Of a DNA stretch of 54,396 nucleotides, positions 1-8,801 are shown piece after piece. The stretch spans positions 1-54,396 of the forward strand of contig JADJVF010000022.1 in assembly GCA_016716705.1 (NCBI GenBank), in the 5' to 3' direction. The notes below the pieces were generated by a model. That model saw only the letters and a program-made list of their open reading frames with translations. It searched no databases and was not told the DNA's origin. Each line of letters starts with the position of its first letter. Positions within the stretch are counted from its first letter, which is position 1. Source of the DNA: Holophagales bacterium (GTDB taxonomy: Bacteria > Acidobacteriota > Thermoanaerobaculia > UBA5066). The translations under genes were made by a program, and so were the position numbers.

Positions 1-718
1 CCACGAGACGTGCGACCCGAGGCCGGGCGGTACGCCGCGCGCCGCGACGAGGAGCGTTCCGCCGAGCGTGTCGCCCGCCTTCGCGGCGGCGTCGACCGCC
101 TGCGTCATCTTCGGCTCGAGGCCTCCGGCGACGGCGCGCAGCGGCGAGGTCTCGTCGACGCCCGCCAGGCTCGCGAACGACCACCCCTCGCGCGGCTCCT
201 CGCTCGCGACCGGGCCGACCGACAGGACGCCGCTCCGCACTTCGACACCGAACGCGCCGAGCAGCTGCCGGCAGACGGCCCCCGCCGCGACGCGGGCGGC
301 CGTCTCTGCGGGCGCTGGCCCGCTCGAGGACGTCGCGCAGGTCGTGGCGGCCGTACTTGAGCCCGCCCGCCAGGTCCGCGTGCCCGGGGCGCGGCGAGGA
401 GAGCCGCCTCTTCGCCGCGGCTTCCGCGTCGACCTCGAGCGGCCCCATCACCGTCCCCCAGACGCCGTGGTCGAGGTTCTCGATCGTCATCGAGAGAGGG
501 GAGCCGAGCGTCTCGCCCCCGCGCAGGCCGCCGGTGAAGCGGACCCGGTCCCGCTCGAGCTTCATCCGCCCGCCGCGCCCGTAGCCGTGCTGGCGTCGCG
601 CGAGGTCGGCGTCGATCGCGGCCACGTCGAGACGGAGGCCCGCCGGGAGGCCTTCGAGGATCGCCGTCAGGAGCGGCCCGTGCGATTCGCCGGCGGTCAG
701 GAAGCGGAGGCGCGACAT
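1..718 (-). CDS. aroC: Chorismate synthase, 3' part outside window, apparent frameshift
   Basis: Converts 5-enolpyruvylshikimate-3-phosphate to chorismate, the last shared step of aromatic amino-acid synthesis (family knowledge). ATG at 718 gives MSRLRFLTAGESHGPLL, the classic N-terminal signature with the GESHG motif. It is followed by RRQHGYGRGGRMK, a segment reading SMTIENLDH and SSPRPGHADLAG, all typical of the family. After RDVLERASAR (codon ending near 308) the frame breaks. The conserved continuation ETAARVAAGAV, then GVDETSPLRAV and GDTLGGTLLVAARGVPPGLG, is found one base away, so one extra base around 302-308 is the simplest explanation. The gene runs off the left edge. It lies 64 bp downstream of the Kef antiporter on the same strand and may be cotranscribed with it. 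Identity is secure; integrity is not. Confidence 0.9.
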   Translation of the reverse strand, partial: MSRLRFLTAGESHGPLLTAILEGLPAGLRLDVAAIDADLARRQHGYGRGGRMKLERDRVRFTGGLRGGETLGSPLSMTIENLDHGVWGTVMGPLEVDAEAAAKRRLSSPRPGHADLAGGLKYGRHDLRDVLERASARRDGRPRRGGGRLPAAARRVRCRSAERRPVGRPGRERGAARGVVVREPGGRRRDLAAARRRRRPRAEDDAGGRRRREGGRHARRNAPRRGARRTARPRVARLV

Positions 719-782
719 GGGCGGAGTGTAGCCTCCGGGCGCGAAGCGCGGACGCGGGGACGGGGGCGGCCGGGAGGCGTCG

Positions 783-2489
783 TCAGGCCGCGGACGGCCG
801 GTCCATCCGGGCGAGGACGTGCCCCGCCATCGCGAGCGCGAGCTCGTGCTCGCCCATGAAGACGGTCCCCGCCTTCTCCTCCCGCAGGAGGTCGGCCTCC
901 TCCTCGGTGTGCGTGCGGAGGACGATCTCGATCGCAGGGTTCAGCGTTCGCGCGACCTCGACCATCTTCCGGACCTTGACCGGGTCGGGCGTCGCGACGA
1001 CGAGCATCGCGGCCGTGGCGACGTGGGCCTGGACGAGGACGGCCGGGTCGGAGGCGTCGCCCGAGACGGCCGGGATCTCCTTCTCGCGGAGCGCCGCGAC
1101 GGCTTCCCGGCTCATCTCGGCGACCACGAAGGGAATCCTCCGCTCCGCCAGCGCCTCGGCGATCCGCCGCCCGACCCGCCCGTAGCCGACGAGGACGACC
1201 TGGCCGACGAGGCGCGACTCGTCGACCGTCGCCGGGAGCGCGGCCGTCTCGTGCTCGAGGGCGGCGAGGCGCCGCGCGAGGGCCGACGTCCGCTTGAGCC
1301 ACTCCGTCAGCGGCCCGACGGTGGAGAAGACGACCGGGTTGAGGCCGATCGAGATGATCGATCCGACGAGGATCAGGCTGTGCCCCGCGGCGGGCAGGAG
1401 GCCCAGGTCCCGCCCGAGGACCGCGATGATGAACGCGAACTCGCCGATCTGAGCGAGCGCTGCGCCGACCGTCAGCGCGGTGTGCAGCGGGTAGCGCATC
1501 GCGAGGACGAGCCCCACGGCGCCGAACGTCTTCCCGAGCATGATGATCGCCACGACCATCAGCACCTTCACGGGCTGCTCCACGAGGACCCGCGGGTCGA
1601 AGAGCATCCCGACCGAGACGAAGAAGAGGACCGAAAAGGCGTCGCGTAGGGGGAGAGACTCCTCGGCCGCGCGGTGCGCGAACTCCGACTCGCGCATCAT
1701 CATCCCTGCGAAGAACGCGCCGAGCGCGAACGAGACGTCGAAGAGCTTCGCCGAGCCGAAGGCGACGCCGATGGCCGTCGCGACGACGAAGAGGGTGAAG
1801 AGCTCGCGAGAGCCCGTCCTCGCGACCCGGAAGAGGAGCTTCGGGAAGACCCGCTTGCCGACGACGAGCATCAGGACGACGAAGAGGGCGACCTTCCCGA
1901 GCGTGACCGCGACCGCGGCGAGGAGGCTCCCGCCGGCCTCATCGCCGGCCGGGGCGTTCCCGCCGAGGAGGGTCGCGAGGGGTGGGAGGAGGACGAGGGC
2001 GAGGACGCAGGCGAGGTCCTCGACGACGAGCCAGCCGATCGCGATCCGGCCGTCCTGCGACTCGAGGATCCCCCGGCTCTCGAGGGAGCGGAGGAGGACG
2101 ACCGTACTCGCCGTCGCGAGCGAGAAGCCGAAGACGAGCGCCGCGCCCATGTTCCAGCCCCAGAGCGTCGCGGCTCCCATTCCGAGGACCGTCGCGAGAG
2201 CGATCTGGACGATCGCCCCGGGGACGGCGATCTTCTTGACGGCGAGGAGCTCCCCCATCGAGAGGTGGAGCCCGACGCCGAACATCAGGAGCATCACGCC
2301 GATCTCGGCGAGCTGGCTCGCGAGCCCCATGTCGGCGACGAAGCCGGGCGTGGCCGGCCCGATGACCATGCCGGCCACGAGGTAGCCGACGATCGCCGGC
2401 ACCTTCAGGCGCGAGGCGATCAGGCCGAAGACGAGGGCCAGGCCGAAGCCGGCGGCGAGCGTCGTGATGAGGCTGACTTCGTGAGGCAC
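783..2489 (-). CDS. Kef-type monovalent cation:proton antiporter with TrkA-N domain
   Basis: 568-residue inner-membrane transporter of the CPA2 family, resembling E. coli YbaL/KefB. The first ~390 residues are a string of hydrophobic helices, including GYLVAGMVIGP, EIGVMLLMFGVGLHL and SLATASTVVLLRSL, which are typical of the Na+/H+ exchanger fold. After a short linker comes a cytosolic Rossmann domain starting near residue 430 with VVLVGYGRVGRRIAEAL, a TrkA-N nucleotide-binding glycine motif. Such domains gate K+ or Na+ efflux in response to NAD(H) or related ligands. It is full length for the family and starts at an ATG near an upstream purine-rich stretch. The ion specificity cannot be told from sequence alone. 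Confidence 0.92.
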   Translation of the reverse strand: MPHEVSLITTLAAGFGLALVFGLIASRLKVPAIVGYLVAGMVIGPATPGFVADMGLASQLAEIGVMLLMFGVGLHLSMGELLAVKKIAVPGAIVQIALATVLGMGAATLWGWNMGAALVFGFSLATASTVVLLRSLESRGILESQDGRIAIGWLVVEDLACVLALVLLPPLATLLGGNAPAGDEAGGSLLAAVAVTLGKVALFVVLMLVVGKRVFPKLLFRVARTGSRELFTLFVVATAIGVAFGSAKLFDVSFALGAFFAGMMMRESEFAHRAAEESLPLRDAFSVLFFVSVGMLFDPRVLVEQPVKVLMVVAIIMLGKTFGAVGLVLAMRYPLHTALTVGAALAQIGEFAFIIAVLGRDLGLLPAAGHSLILVGSIISIGLNPVVFSTVGPLTEWLKRTSALARRLAALEHETAALPATVDESRLVGQVVLVGYGRVGRRIAEALAERRIPFVVAEMSREAVAALREKEIPAVSGDASDPAVLVQAHVATAAMLVVATPDPVKVRKMVEVARTLNPAIEIVLRTHTEEEADLLREEKAGTVFMGEHELALAMAGHVLARMDRPSAA

Positions 2490-2624
2490 TTGGCTCCTCT
2501 CCTCCGTCGTGCGGGGTCAGTGCATTTTCAAATCAACGTTCTCGCGCCCGGAGAGATTCCCGTAGGCGAAGGGGGCGGCGACCGGGTCGATGGGTGCTCG
2601 GAGCCGTCGTTCCGGATCGCGGCG

Positions 2625-3239
2625 TCACGGTTTCGGCAGAGGTCTCGGCAGCATCACCCGGAACTCGTACAGCCCGTCCTTCCGCTTCTTCATCTCCTCC
2701 AGCGCGGGCGTGCAGGCGCACTCGGACTTCAGGCCCTCGATGAGGGGAAGAACGTCTGTGGCGCCCGAGGCTACGCCGGTGACGAGGATCCCGCCCGGCA
2801 CGTTCTTCCGATCGAGGATGGCCGCGCGGACGGCGGCCGGCGCTGGCACCGGGGTCGCGCCCGGCGGAGGCGTCCAGCCGGGCGGAACGGGAGTCGGCGT
2901 CGCCTTCGGCTTCAGGCCCAGGATGCGGACCTCCTTCGTGTCCCCCTCCGCGACGATCACTTTCACGACCTTCGGCTCGAAGCCAGGCTTCTCCACACGC
3001 AGCGTGTAGGTCCCTGCTGGGAGGTCCTCGAGGACGAGACCCTGCCTCAGGGCATCGGTCGTCCCGGCCGGCGCGTCGTCGAGGAAGACGGAGAGGCCCG
3101 GCGCCGCGACGACGCGGATCGTCGAGAAGCCCTTCGGCCGGGAGATGACGCCCCACTTCGGCAGCTCGGCCGCGCCCGCGCCGGGTGCGAGGGCCAGGGC
3201 TGCGAGAAGGGAGCCGAGAAGAAGGGGCGCGCGACGCAC
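2625..3239 (-). CDS. Secreted PEGA-domain protein
   Basis: 204 residues from a GTG at 3239. That start puts a clean signal peptide at the N-terminus (VRRAPLLLGSLLAALALAPGAGAAE). A longer frame reaches 3425, but its extra 62 codons are low-quality Arg/Pro-rich sequence and I exclude them. Residues ~40-110 form a PEGA-like beta domain: the pattern VFLDDAPAGTT, LEDLPAGTYTLRVEKPGFEP is the 'surface-layer' PEGA signature. A Pro-rich linker (TPTPVPPGWTPPPGATPVP) follows, then a C-terminal region with two Cys (SECACTPALEE) of no known family. It is predicted to be periplasmic or surface-exposed; function unknown. It sits upstream of, and on the same strand as, the Kef antiporter with a 135-bp gap. 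Confidence 0.7.
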   Translation of the reverse strand: MRRAPLLLGSLLAALALAPGAGAAELPKWGVISRPKGFSTIRVVAAPGLSVFLDDAPAGTTDALRQGLVLEDLPAGTYTLRVEKPGFEPKVVKVIVAEGDTKEVRILGLKPKATPTPVPPGWTPPPGATPVPAPAAVRAAILDRKNVPGGILVTGVASGATDVLPLIEGLKSECACTPALEEMKKRKDGLYEFRVMLPRPLPKP

Positions 3240-3321
3240 GGCGCGACCATCGTATTCGCGCAGAGGCTCCGGGGCGAGTGGATGGGTATCCCCCGGGGGG
3301 GGCGGGGCGCGCTCTCCGCAG

Positions 3322-3411
3322 CTCGAGCGGTTCATCTCGCCGAAGGTGCTGAAGACCGTGGCCGGCGTCGGCTTTCTTGCCATCGGGGCCTGGACTCTCC
3401 TCTCGAAATAG
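3322..3411 (+). pseudogene. Possible C-terminal remnant of a GDT1/TMEM165-like membrane protein
   Basis: The last 30 codons before the stop at 3411 encode ERFISPKVLKTVAGVGFLAI then GAWTLLSK. This resembles the final transmembrane helix of UPF0016/GDT1 cation transporters, which often end in a 'AAVLFxxxGxWTL' pattern. Upstream in this frame the sequence is only antisense to the PEGA gene and not protein-like, and an eight-G run at 3295-3302 lies just before it. It could be a gene remnant, the end of a frameshifted gene, or chance. Called from memory of the family only. Confidence 0.3.
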
Positions 3412-3524
3412 CGAGACCGTCTCATGGCGGGCGAAGGAGCCCCGCCTCCGGTACGATTCCGGGTGGGGCGGCCCCCGCGGACGGCGCGGGCAGGGTGGCC
3501 CCGTCAAGGAGCCGCGAATCCCTC

Positions 3525-5162
3525 ATGAGAAAGCCCGCTGCCTTCCTCGCCCTCGCGACGGCCCTCGCCGTCGTCGCGCCCGACGCCCTCGCCTGCACGA
3601 ACATCCTCGTGACGAAGGGGGCCTCGGCCGACGGGTCGACGATGATCACCTACGCCGCCGACAGCCACGAGCTCTACGGCGAGCTCACCTTCACCCCCGC
3701 GGCCGTCCACGGCTTCGGCGCGATGCGCGAGATCGTCGAGTGGGACACCGGCAAGACGCTCGGCCGGATCCCGCAGCCCCCGCAGACGTACCAGGTTCTC
3801 GGGAACATCAACGAGCACCAGGTCTCGGTCGGCGAGACGACCTGGGGCGGCCGCAAGGAGCTGAAGGGGCCCTCCGGGATCCTCGACTACGGCTCGCTGA
3901 TGTGGATCTCCCTCGAGCGCAGCCGGACGGCGCGCGAGGCGATCGAGGTCATCGCGAAGCTGACGGACGAGTTCGGCTACGCCTCGACCGGGGAGTCGCT
4001 CTCCATCGCGGACCCGAACGAGGTCTGGTTCATGGAGATCATCGGGAAGGGGGAGAAGCAGAAGGGGGCTCTCTGGGTCGCCGTGAAGCTCCCCGACGGG
4101 ACGATCTCCGGCCACGCGAACCAGCCGCGCGTGAGGCAGTTTCCGCGGAACGACCCGAAGAACGTCCTCTTCTCGAAGGACGTCGTCTCCTTCGCGCGCG
4201 AGAAGGGGTGGTTCACGGGGAAAGACGAGGACTTCTCCTTCGCCGACGTCTACTCGCCGCTCCGCGGCGGCACGCTCCGCGGCTGCGACGCACGCGTCTG
4301 GAGCGTCTTCCGCCGCGCGGCGCCGTCCCTGAACCTCTCCTCCGACTGGATCCTCGCGGTTCCCGGCGCGAAGCCGATGCCGTTCGCGGTCAAGCCCGAC
4401 AGGAAGCTGACCGTGAAGGACGTCATGGAGCTGATGCGGGACCACTACGAGGGGACCGAGCTCGACATGACGAAGGACGTCGGCGCCGGGCCGTTCAAGG
4501 TCCCGTACCGCTGGCGGCCGATGGGCTTCAAGGTCGACGGCGTCGACTACGTGAACGAACGGGCGATCTCGACCCAGCAGACCGGCTACTCGTTCGTCGC
4601 ACAGCTCCGTTCGTTCGTCCCGCAGCCGGTCGGCGGCGTCCTCTGGTTCGGCCTCGACGACACCTACTCCACGGTCTACGTCCCGATGTACGCCTCGATC
4701 CGCCGGGTGCCGAAGAGCTTCGCCGTCGGGACGGCCGACTTCTCGGCCTTCTCGTGGGACTCGGCCTTCTGGGTCTTCAACTTCGTCTCGAACGTCGCCT
4801 ACTCGCGCTACAGCGACATGATCCAGGACGTCCGCCGCGTCCAGGGCGAGCTCGAGGGGCGCTTCCTCGCCGAGCAGCCCGAGATCGAGAAGACGGCGCT
4901 GAAGCTCGCCGCCGACTCGCCGGCGGCCGCGCGCGACTACCTGACGGACTACTCCGTCGCCGCGGGCGACGAGGTCGTCGCCCGCTGGAAGAAGCTCGGC
5001 GAGTTCCTGATGTGGAAATACCTCGACGGGAACGTGCGCGACACGCAGGGGAACGTCACTCACCCGAGGTACACCGACGAGTGGTACCGCGCGATCGCGA
5101 AGGACGGTGGCGACCGTCTGAAGGCGCGCACGCTCCCCGACGAGCCGAAGCAGCCGGAGTAG
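3525..5162 (+). CDS. Secreted C69-family dipeptidase (N-terminal nucleophile hydrolase)
   Basis: 545 residues. An ATG at 3525 begins a signal peptide (MRKPAAFLALATALAVVAPDALA) that ends directly before Cys24 in ALACTNILVTKGASADGS. Peptidase family C69 enzymes mature so that a Cys becomes the N-terminal nucleophile, and this layout fits exactly. Family hallmarks follow: the TKGASADGS loop, NINEHQVSVGETTWGGR, a STGESLSIADPNEVW segment, and SGHANQPRVRQFP. The predicted role is hydrolysis of dipeptides or N-acyl bonds in the periplasm or outside the cell. Length is normal for secreted C69 members. The very long open frame that begins at 1674 is simply this gene extended through antisense sequence. 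It is followed by a hairpin at 5248-5276. Confidence 0.9.
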   Translation: MRKPAAFLALATALAVVAPDALACTNILVTKGASADGSTMITYAADSHELYGELTFTPAAVHGFGAMREIVEWDTGKTLGRIPQPPQTYQVLGNINEHQVSVGETTWGGRKELKGPSGILDYGSLMWISLERSRTAREAIEVIAKLTDEFGYASTGESLSIADPNEVWFMEIIGKGEKQKGALWVAVKLPDGTISGHANQPRVRQFPRNDPKNVLFSKDVVSFAREKGWFTGKDEDFSFADVYSPLRGGTLRGCDARVWSVFRRAAPSLNLSSDWILAVPGAKPMPFAVKPDRKLTVKDVMELMRDHYEGTELDMTKDVGAGPFKVPYRWRPMGFKVDGVDYVNERAISTQQTGYSFVAQLRSFVPQPVGGVLWFGLDDTYSTVYVPMYASIRRVPKSFAVGTADFSAFSWDSAFWVFNFVSNVAYSRYSDMIQDVRRVQGELEGRFLAEQPEIEKTALKLAADSPAAARDYLTDYSVAAGDEVVARWKKLGEFLMWKYLDGNVRDTQGNVTHPRYTDEWYRAIAKDGGDRLKARTLPDEPKQPE

Positions 5163-5247
5163 GGGCGCCGCAAAACGGGACGAAACCCCGGGGCCGTCCG
5201 TTCGTACCAGAGATCGGGTGACAGCCCGAGGTTCCCTCCTCCTCCTT

Positions 5248-5276
5248 GCCGGGCTGGCCGTCGCGGCCAGCCCGGC
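5248..5276. terminator. GC-rich hairpin downstream of the C69 gene
   Basis: A perfect 12-bp inverted repeat GCCGGGCTGGCC / GGCCAGCCCGGC is separated by the loop GTCGC. It lies 86 bp after the C69 stop and 91 bp before the zinc-ribbon start. There is only a short TT after it, so it is a weak candidate for intrinsic termination; it could also act as a transcript-stabilising stem. Confidence 0.45.
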
Positions 5277-5366
5277 CCTTCGCAGGCCCTCCGGGCGTAG
5301 ACTTTCGGCAGACGATCCCGGTGTTCCGGATGGAGCCCGCAGCCTCGAGAGGCCGGGGAGGTCGCC

Positions 5367-5663
5367 ATGCTCGCCAGCGAAAGACTCGCCAGGTGCCCGA
5401 CGTGCAAGGGGACCGGCCTCGGTGGAGCCTGTCTGCGCTGCAGCTCCCTCGGGCGGATGCGGTTCCAGGGCAACGAGGAGCTGTGGATCCTCTGCGGCTT
5501 CTGCCGGGGGACCGGCACCGTCGACTGTCCGCGCTGTCACCGCGAAGGGCGCATTCGCTACTTCTCGTTCCACTGCCCCCGCTGCGGCTTCGTCGGTCCC
5601 GAGGCCGAGGGGCACCTCGACGACCTCTACGCCGATCTCTGCCCCAAGTGCGGCAACTACTGA
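5367..5663 (+). CDS. Small multi-CxxC zinc-ribbon protein
   Basis: 98 residues, starting at an ATG with a GGGGAGG ribosome site 7 bases upstream. It holds at least five Cys pairs: CPTCKGTG, CLRC, CGFCRGTG, CPRCHREG, CPRCGF and a terminal CPKCGNY. The CxxCxGxG units resemble the zinc-binding repeats of DnaJ, and the last two look like zinc-ribbon knuckles. There is no J domain, so it is not a chaperone DnaJ. It may bind RNA, DNA or a protein partner; function unknown. It converges on the cytidylate-kinase-like gene with a 22-bp gap. Confidence 0.75.
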   Translation: MLASERLARCPTCKGTGLGGACLRCSSLGRMRFQGNEELWILCGFCRGTGTVDCPRCHREGRIRYFSFHCPRCGFVGPEAEGHLDDLYADLCPKCGNY

Positions 5664-5685
5664 CGGGAACGGAAGGCCGGTCCCG

Positions 5686-6390
5686 TCAGGCCCGCGCGAG
5701 GACGGCGTCGCCGACGATGTGCGCCGCTTCGTCGATCGGGATCCGGTCGACGTTGATCACGAGGTTGTAGAGGAGCGGGTCGGTCACGTCGACCTGAAAG
5801 TAGCGCCGGATGAAGCGTTGGCGCGCCTTGTCTTCCGCCTCGACATAGGCCAGGGCCGCCTTCTTCGACAGGCCGCGAAGCTCGGCTATGTTCAGGACCC
5901 GGCTCTCGAGCGACGCCACGAGCCGGACGTGGAAGGCCTGCGGCAGGTGCGCCAGGATGAAGTTCGCCCCGCGTCCGACGAGGACGACGTTTCCCATCTC
6001 CGCCAGCCTCAGGATCGTCTCCGTCGTCTCCTGGACGGGCCTCGACGAGGCCCGGTGAAGGCCGAGGAGCTCCTCGATGACGAAGGAGACGCCCGAGAGG
6101 TGGTCCTCGGGCGACCAGGAGGCGAGGCGTTCGGGAAGGGCCTCGTCCTCGAGGATCTTGTCGACGAGCTCCTTGTCGACGACGGCCCAGGGCCCGCGGC
6201 CCTTCGGCTGGGTCTTTTCGAGGTGACCGCAGAGCGCCTCTCCGAAGGCGTTTCCCCCGGCCCCGGTCTGGCGCGACACGGTGACGACGGGGCGCCGCCG
6301 TTCGCGCGCCTTCGGCGGCCCCTTGGGCGAGGCCCCGAGCATCGCGGCGACGAAAGCGAGGGTCTTCTCTTCGGACGAAACGAAGGACAT
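5686..6390 (-). CDS. Cytidylate kinase-like family protein
   Basis: 234 residues. The ATG at 6390 is chosen because AAAGGGGGA lies just upstream; the extension to 6627 is poor coding sequence. A glycine-rich nucleotide-binding loop appears in RPVVTVSRQTGAGGNAFGE near residues 30-48. It is followed by WAVVDKELVDKIL, LVGRGANFILAHLP and VRLVASLESRVLNI, the layout of the AAK/'cytidylate kinase-like' P-loop group. A C-terminal Arg-rich lid-like helix (EAEDKARQRFIRRYFQVD) and YNLVINVDRIPID follow. It probably phosphorylates a nucleotide or small molecule, but this group is distinct from canonical Cmk and the substrate is not known. It is transcribed away from fadB. Confidence 0.75.
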   Translation of the reverse strand: MSFVSSEEKTLAFVAAMLGASPKGPPKARERRRPVVTVSRQTGAGGNAFGEALCGHLEKTQPKGRGPWAVVDKELVDKILEDEALPERLASWSPEDHLSGVSFVIEELLGLHRASSRPVQETTETILRLAEMGNVVLVGRGANFILAHLPQAFHVRLVASLESRVLNIAELRGLSKKAALAYVEAEDKARQRFIRRYFQVDVTDPLLYNLVINVDRIPIDEAAHIVGDAVLARA

Positions 6391-6588
6391 GGCGATCCCC
6401 CTTTCCGGCTCTCGAAGATCAGGAGCTGAACCGAAGTCTACGCCGCGGCGTGCGCCGCCGATCGCCGGGATCGTCGGGGAGCTTCGAGTGGTCCCCGGCC
6501 CCGCGGTGTACAGAGCGCAGACCCGACCCACAATGGTCGGACATGAGGGGCGGCTCATTTTTCGGTGCTTTTGCTGCGGCGCGGCGGA

Positions 6589-6594
6589 TATGAT
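6589..6594 (+). promoter_or_regulatory. Possible -10 element for fadBA
   Basis: TATGAT sits in an otherwise very GC-rich stretch 56 bp upstream of the fadB ATG. No good -35 is visible at 16-18 bp. An AAGGAG ribosome site at about 6634-6639 precedes the start codon. The site is suggestive only. Confidence 0.25.
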
Positions 6595-6649
6595 CACGGA
6601 CCGATTCGGACCCGATTCCTGACGCACCCGGAAGAAGGAGCAGAGGCGG

Positions 6650-8797
6650 ATGAAGTACGAAGGACGGGCAATTCAGACCTTTCCGCTGGACGGAGGCTTC
6701 GTCGAGCTGAAGTTCGACCTGAAGACCGACTCCGTCAACAAGTTCAACGCCCTGACGATGAACGAGCTGAAGGAGGTCGTGGAGGGCCTGACGAAGGCTC
6801 CCCCGAAGGGGCTCCTCGTGACGAGCGGCAAGGACGTCTTCATCGTCGGCGCCGACGTCACCGAGTTCCTCGGCCACTTCAAGAGGAGCGAAGAAGAGCT
6901 GACGGCCTGGCTGCTTCAGGCCGACGCGGTCTTCAACGGCATCGAGGACCTCCCCTGTCCGTCGGTCGTCGCGCTGAACGGCTTCTGCCTCGGCGGCGGC
7001 TTCGAGCTCGCGCTCTCGGCCCACTTCCGGGCCGCCTCGACGGCGGCGAAGGTCGGGGTCCCCGAGACGAAGCTCGGCATCTTCCCCGGCTGGGGCGGCA
7101 CGGTCCGCCTCTCGAGGATGTGCGGAGCCGACAACGCCATCGAGTGGATCGCGACGGGCGAGCAGTACCCGGCCGAGGAAGGGCTGAAGATCGGCGCGAT
7201 CGACGCCGTCTGCGAGCCGGCCAAGCTCCGCGAGGTCGCCCTCCGGATGCTCCAGGACGCCGCGGACGGCAAGCTCGACTGGAAGGCCCGCCGCGACGAG
7301 AAGAAGGCGCCGCTGCAGCTGAACAAGATCGAGGCGGGGATGGTCTTCGAAGGGGCCAAGGCGTTCGTCGGCGGCAAGGCCGGCCCGAACTACCCGTCCC
7401 CGGTCGCCGCGATCGAGGCGATGCAGAAGGGCGCAGGGCTCGGGCGCGACGAGGCGCTGAAGATCGAGGCCGCGACCTTCGCGAAGATCGCGAAGACGCC
7501 GACGGCCTACGGCCTCGTCTCGGTCTTCCTCGGCGACCAGCTCGTCAAGAAGATCGGGAAGAAGGCGTCGAAGGGAGCCAGGCCCGTGGAGCGGGCGGCG
7601 GTCCTCGGCGCCGGGATCATGGGGGGCGGCATCGCCTACCAGTCCGCGTCGAAGGGGACGCCGATCCTGATGAAGGACATCGCGCCGAAGGCGCTCGAGC
7701 TCGGGATGGGCGAGGCGGCCAAGCTCCTCGAGAAGCAGGTCGATCGCGGCAAGATGACGGCCGGGAAGATGGCGCAGGTCCTGGCCGGCATCACGCCGAC
7801 CCTTTCCTTCGGCGACTTCGGCGCCGTCGACATCGTCGTCGAGGCGGTCGTCGAAAACGAGAAGGTCAAGAAGTCGGTCCTCGCCGAGCTCGAGGCGAGC
7901 GTGAAGCCGGGGACGATCCTGGCGTCGAACACCTCGACGATCTCGATCACGCGCCTCGCCGAGGCGCTGAAGGCCCCCGAGAACTTCTGCGGGATGCACT
8001 TCTTCAACCCGGTCCCCCGGATGCCCCTCGTCGAGGTGATCCGCGGCGCGAAGTCGAGCCCCGAGGCGATCGCCACGACGGTCGCCTGGGCGCAGGCGAT
8101 GGGGAAGACCCCGATCGTCGTCGGCGACTGCGCCGGCTTCCTCGTCAACCGCGTCCTCTTCCCCTACTTCTCCGGCTTCGAGCTGTTGCTGAAGGACGGC
8201 GTCGACTACAAGCGGATCGACAAGGTGATGGAGAAGTGGGGCTGGCCGATGGGCCCCGCCCTCCTCCTCGACGTCGTCGGGATCGACACCGGCGTCCACG
8301 CCGACAAGGTGATGGCGGCCTCGTTCCCCGACCGGATGTCGCACGAGGGAGAGAGCGCCATCGAGAAGATGTTCGCCGCCCAGCGCTTCGGCCAGAAGAA
8401 CGGCAAGGGCTTCTACACCTGGGAGCCGCAGAAGAAGGGGGCGCCGAAGAAGACGGTCGACCCCTTCGCCGACGAGCTGCTGAAGGCGCACGCCACGGCG
8501 TCGCCCGAGGTCACCGACGCCCAGATCGTCGAGCGGATGATGCTGCCGATGCTCCTGGAGTGCTCGCGCTGCCTCGAGGACGGAATCGTCGCCTCACCGA
8601 CCGAGGTCGACATCGCCCTCGTCTACGGCCTCGGCTTCCCGCCGTTCCGCGGCGGGATCTTCCGCTGGGCCGATTCCACCGGCGCCCCGGCGCTCCTGGC
8701 CGCCGCGGAGAAGAACGCAGCGCTCGGCGCCCTCTACGCCCCGACGCAGCAGCTAAGAGACCTCGCCGCCGCCGGCAAGGGCTTCCACGGAGAGTGA
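6650..8797 (+). CDS. fadB: Fatty-acid oxidation complex alpha subunit (enoyl-CoA hydratase / 3-hydroxyacyl-CoA dehydrogenase)
   Basis: 715 residues, the length of proteobacterial FadB. The N-terminal crotonase domain (about 1-190) carries the oxyanion-hole segment SGKDVFIVGADVTEF and the catalytic regions LNGFCLGGGFELALS and PETKLGIFPGWGGTVRL, which contain the two expected Glu residues. Near residue 320 a Rossmann NAD site, LGAGIMGGGIAYQSASKG, opens the dehydrogenase domain. There, CGMHFFNPVPRMPLVEVI supplies the catalytic His, and a C-terminal helical domain ends in LVYGLGFPPFRGG. It performs hydration and oxidation steps of beta-oxidation, and typically forms an alpha2beta2 complex with FadA. 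The stop is 4 bp before the fadA start, so the two are cotranscribed. Confidence 0.96.
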   Translation: MKYEGRAIQTFPLDGGFVELKFDLKTDSVNKFNALTMNELKEVVEGLTKAPPKGLLVTSGKDVFIVGADVTEFLGHFKRSEEELTAWLLQADAVFNGIEDLPCPSVVALNGFCLGGGFELALSAHFRAASTAAKVGVPETKLGIFPGWGGTVRLSRMCGADNAIEWIATGEQYPAEEGLKIGAIDAVCEPAKLREVALRMLQDAADGKLDWKARRDEKKAPLQLNKIEAGMVFEGAKAFVGGKAGPNYPSPVAAIEAMQKGAGLGRDEALKIEAATFAKIAKTPTAYGLVSVFLGDQLVKKIGKKASKGARPVERAAVLGAGIMGGGIAYQSASKGTPILMKDIAPKALELGMGEAAKLLEKQVDRGKMTAGKMAQVLAGITPTLSFGDFGAVDIVVEAVVENEKVKKSVLAELEASVKPGTILASNTSTISITRLAEALKAPENFCGMHFFNPVPRMPLVEVIRGAKSSPEAIATTVAWAQAMGKTPIVVGDCAGFLVNRVLFPYFSGFELLLKDGVDYKRIDKVMEKWGWPMGPALLLDVVGIDTGVHADKVMAASFPDRMSHEGESAIEKMFAAQRFGQKNGKGFYTWEPQKKGAPKKTVDPFADELLKAHATASPEVTDAQIVERMMLPMLLECSRCLEDGIVASPTEVDIALVYGLGFPPFRGGIFRWADSTGAPALLAAAEKNAALGALYAPTQQLRDLAAAGKGFHGE

Positions 8798-8801
8798 TGA
8801 G

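Noticed and set aside
1674..5162. Very long plus-strand frame of 1162 codons
   Set aside because: Only the last 545 codons (from 3525) are the C69 peptidase; the rest is antisense of the Kef and PEGA genes with an Arg/Glu/Asp-rich shadow composition.
6391..6627. N-terminal extension of the cytidylate-kinase-like protein
   Set aside because: The extension has no family similarity, and AAAGGGGGA sits right before the ATG at 6390.
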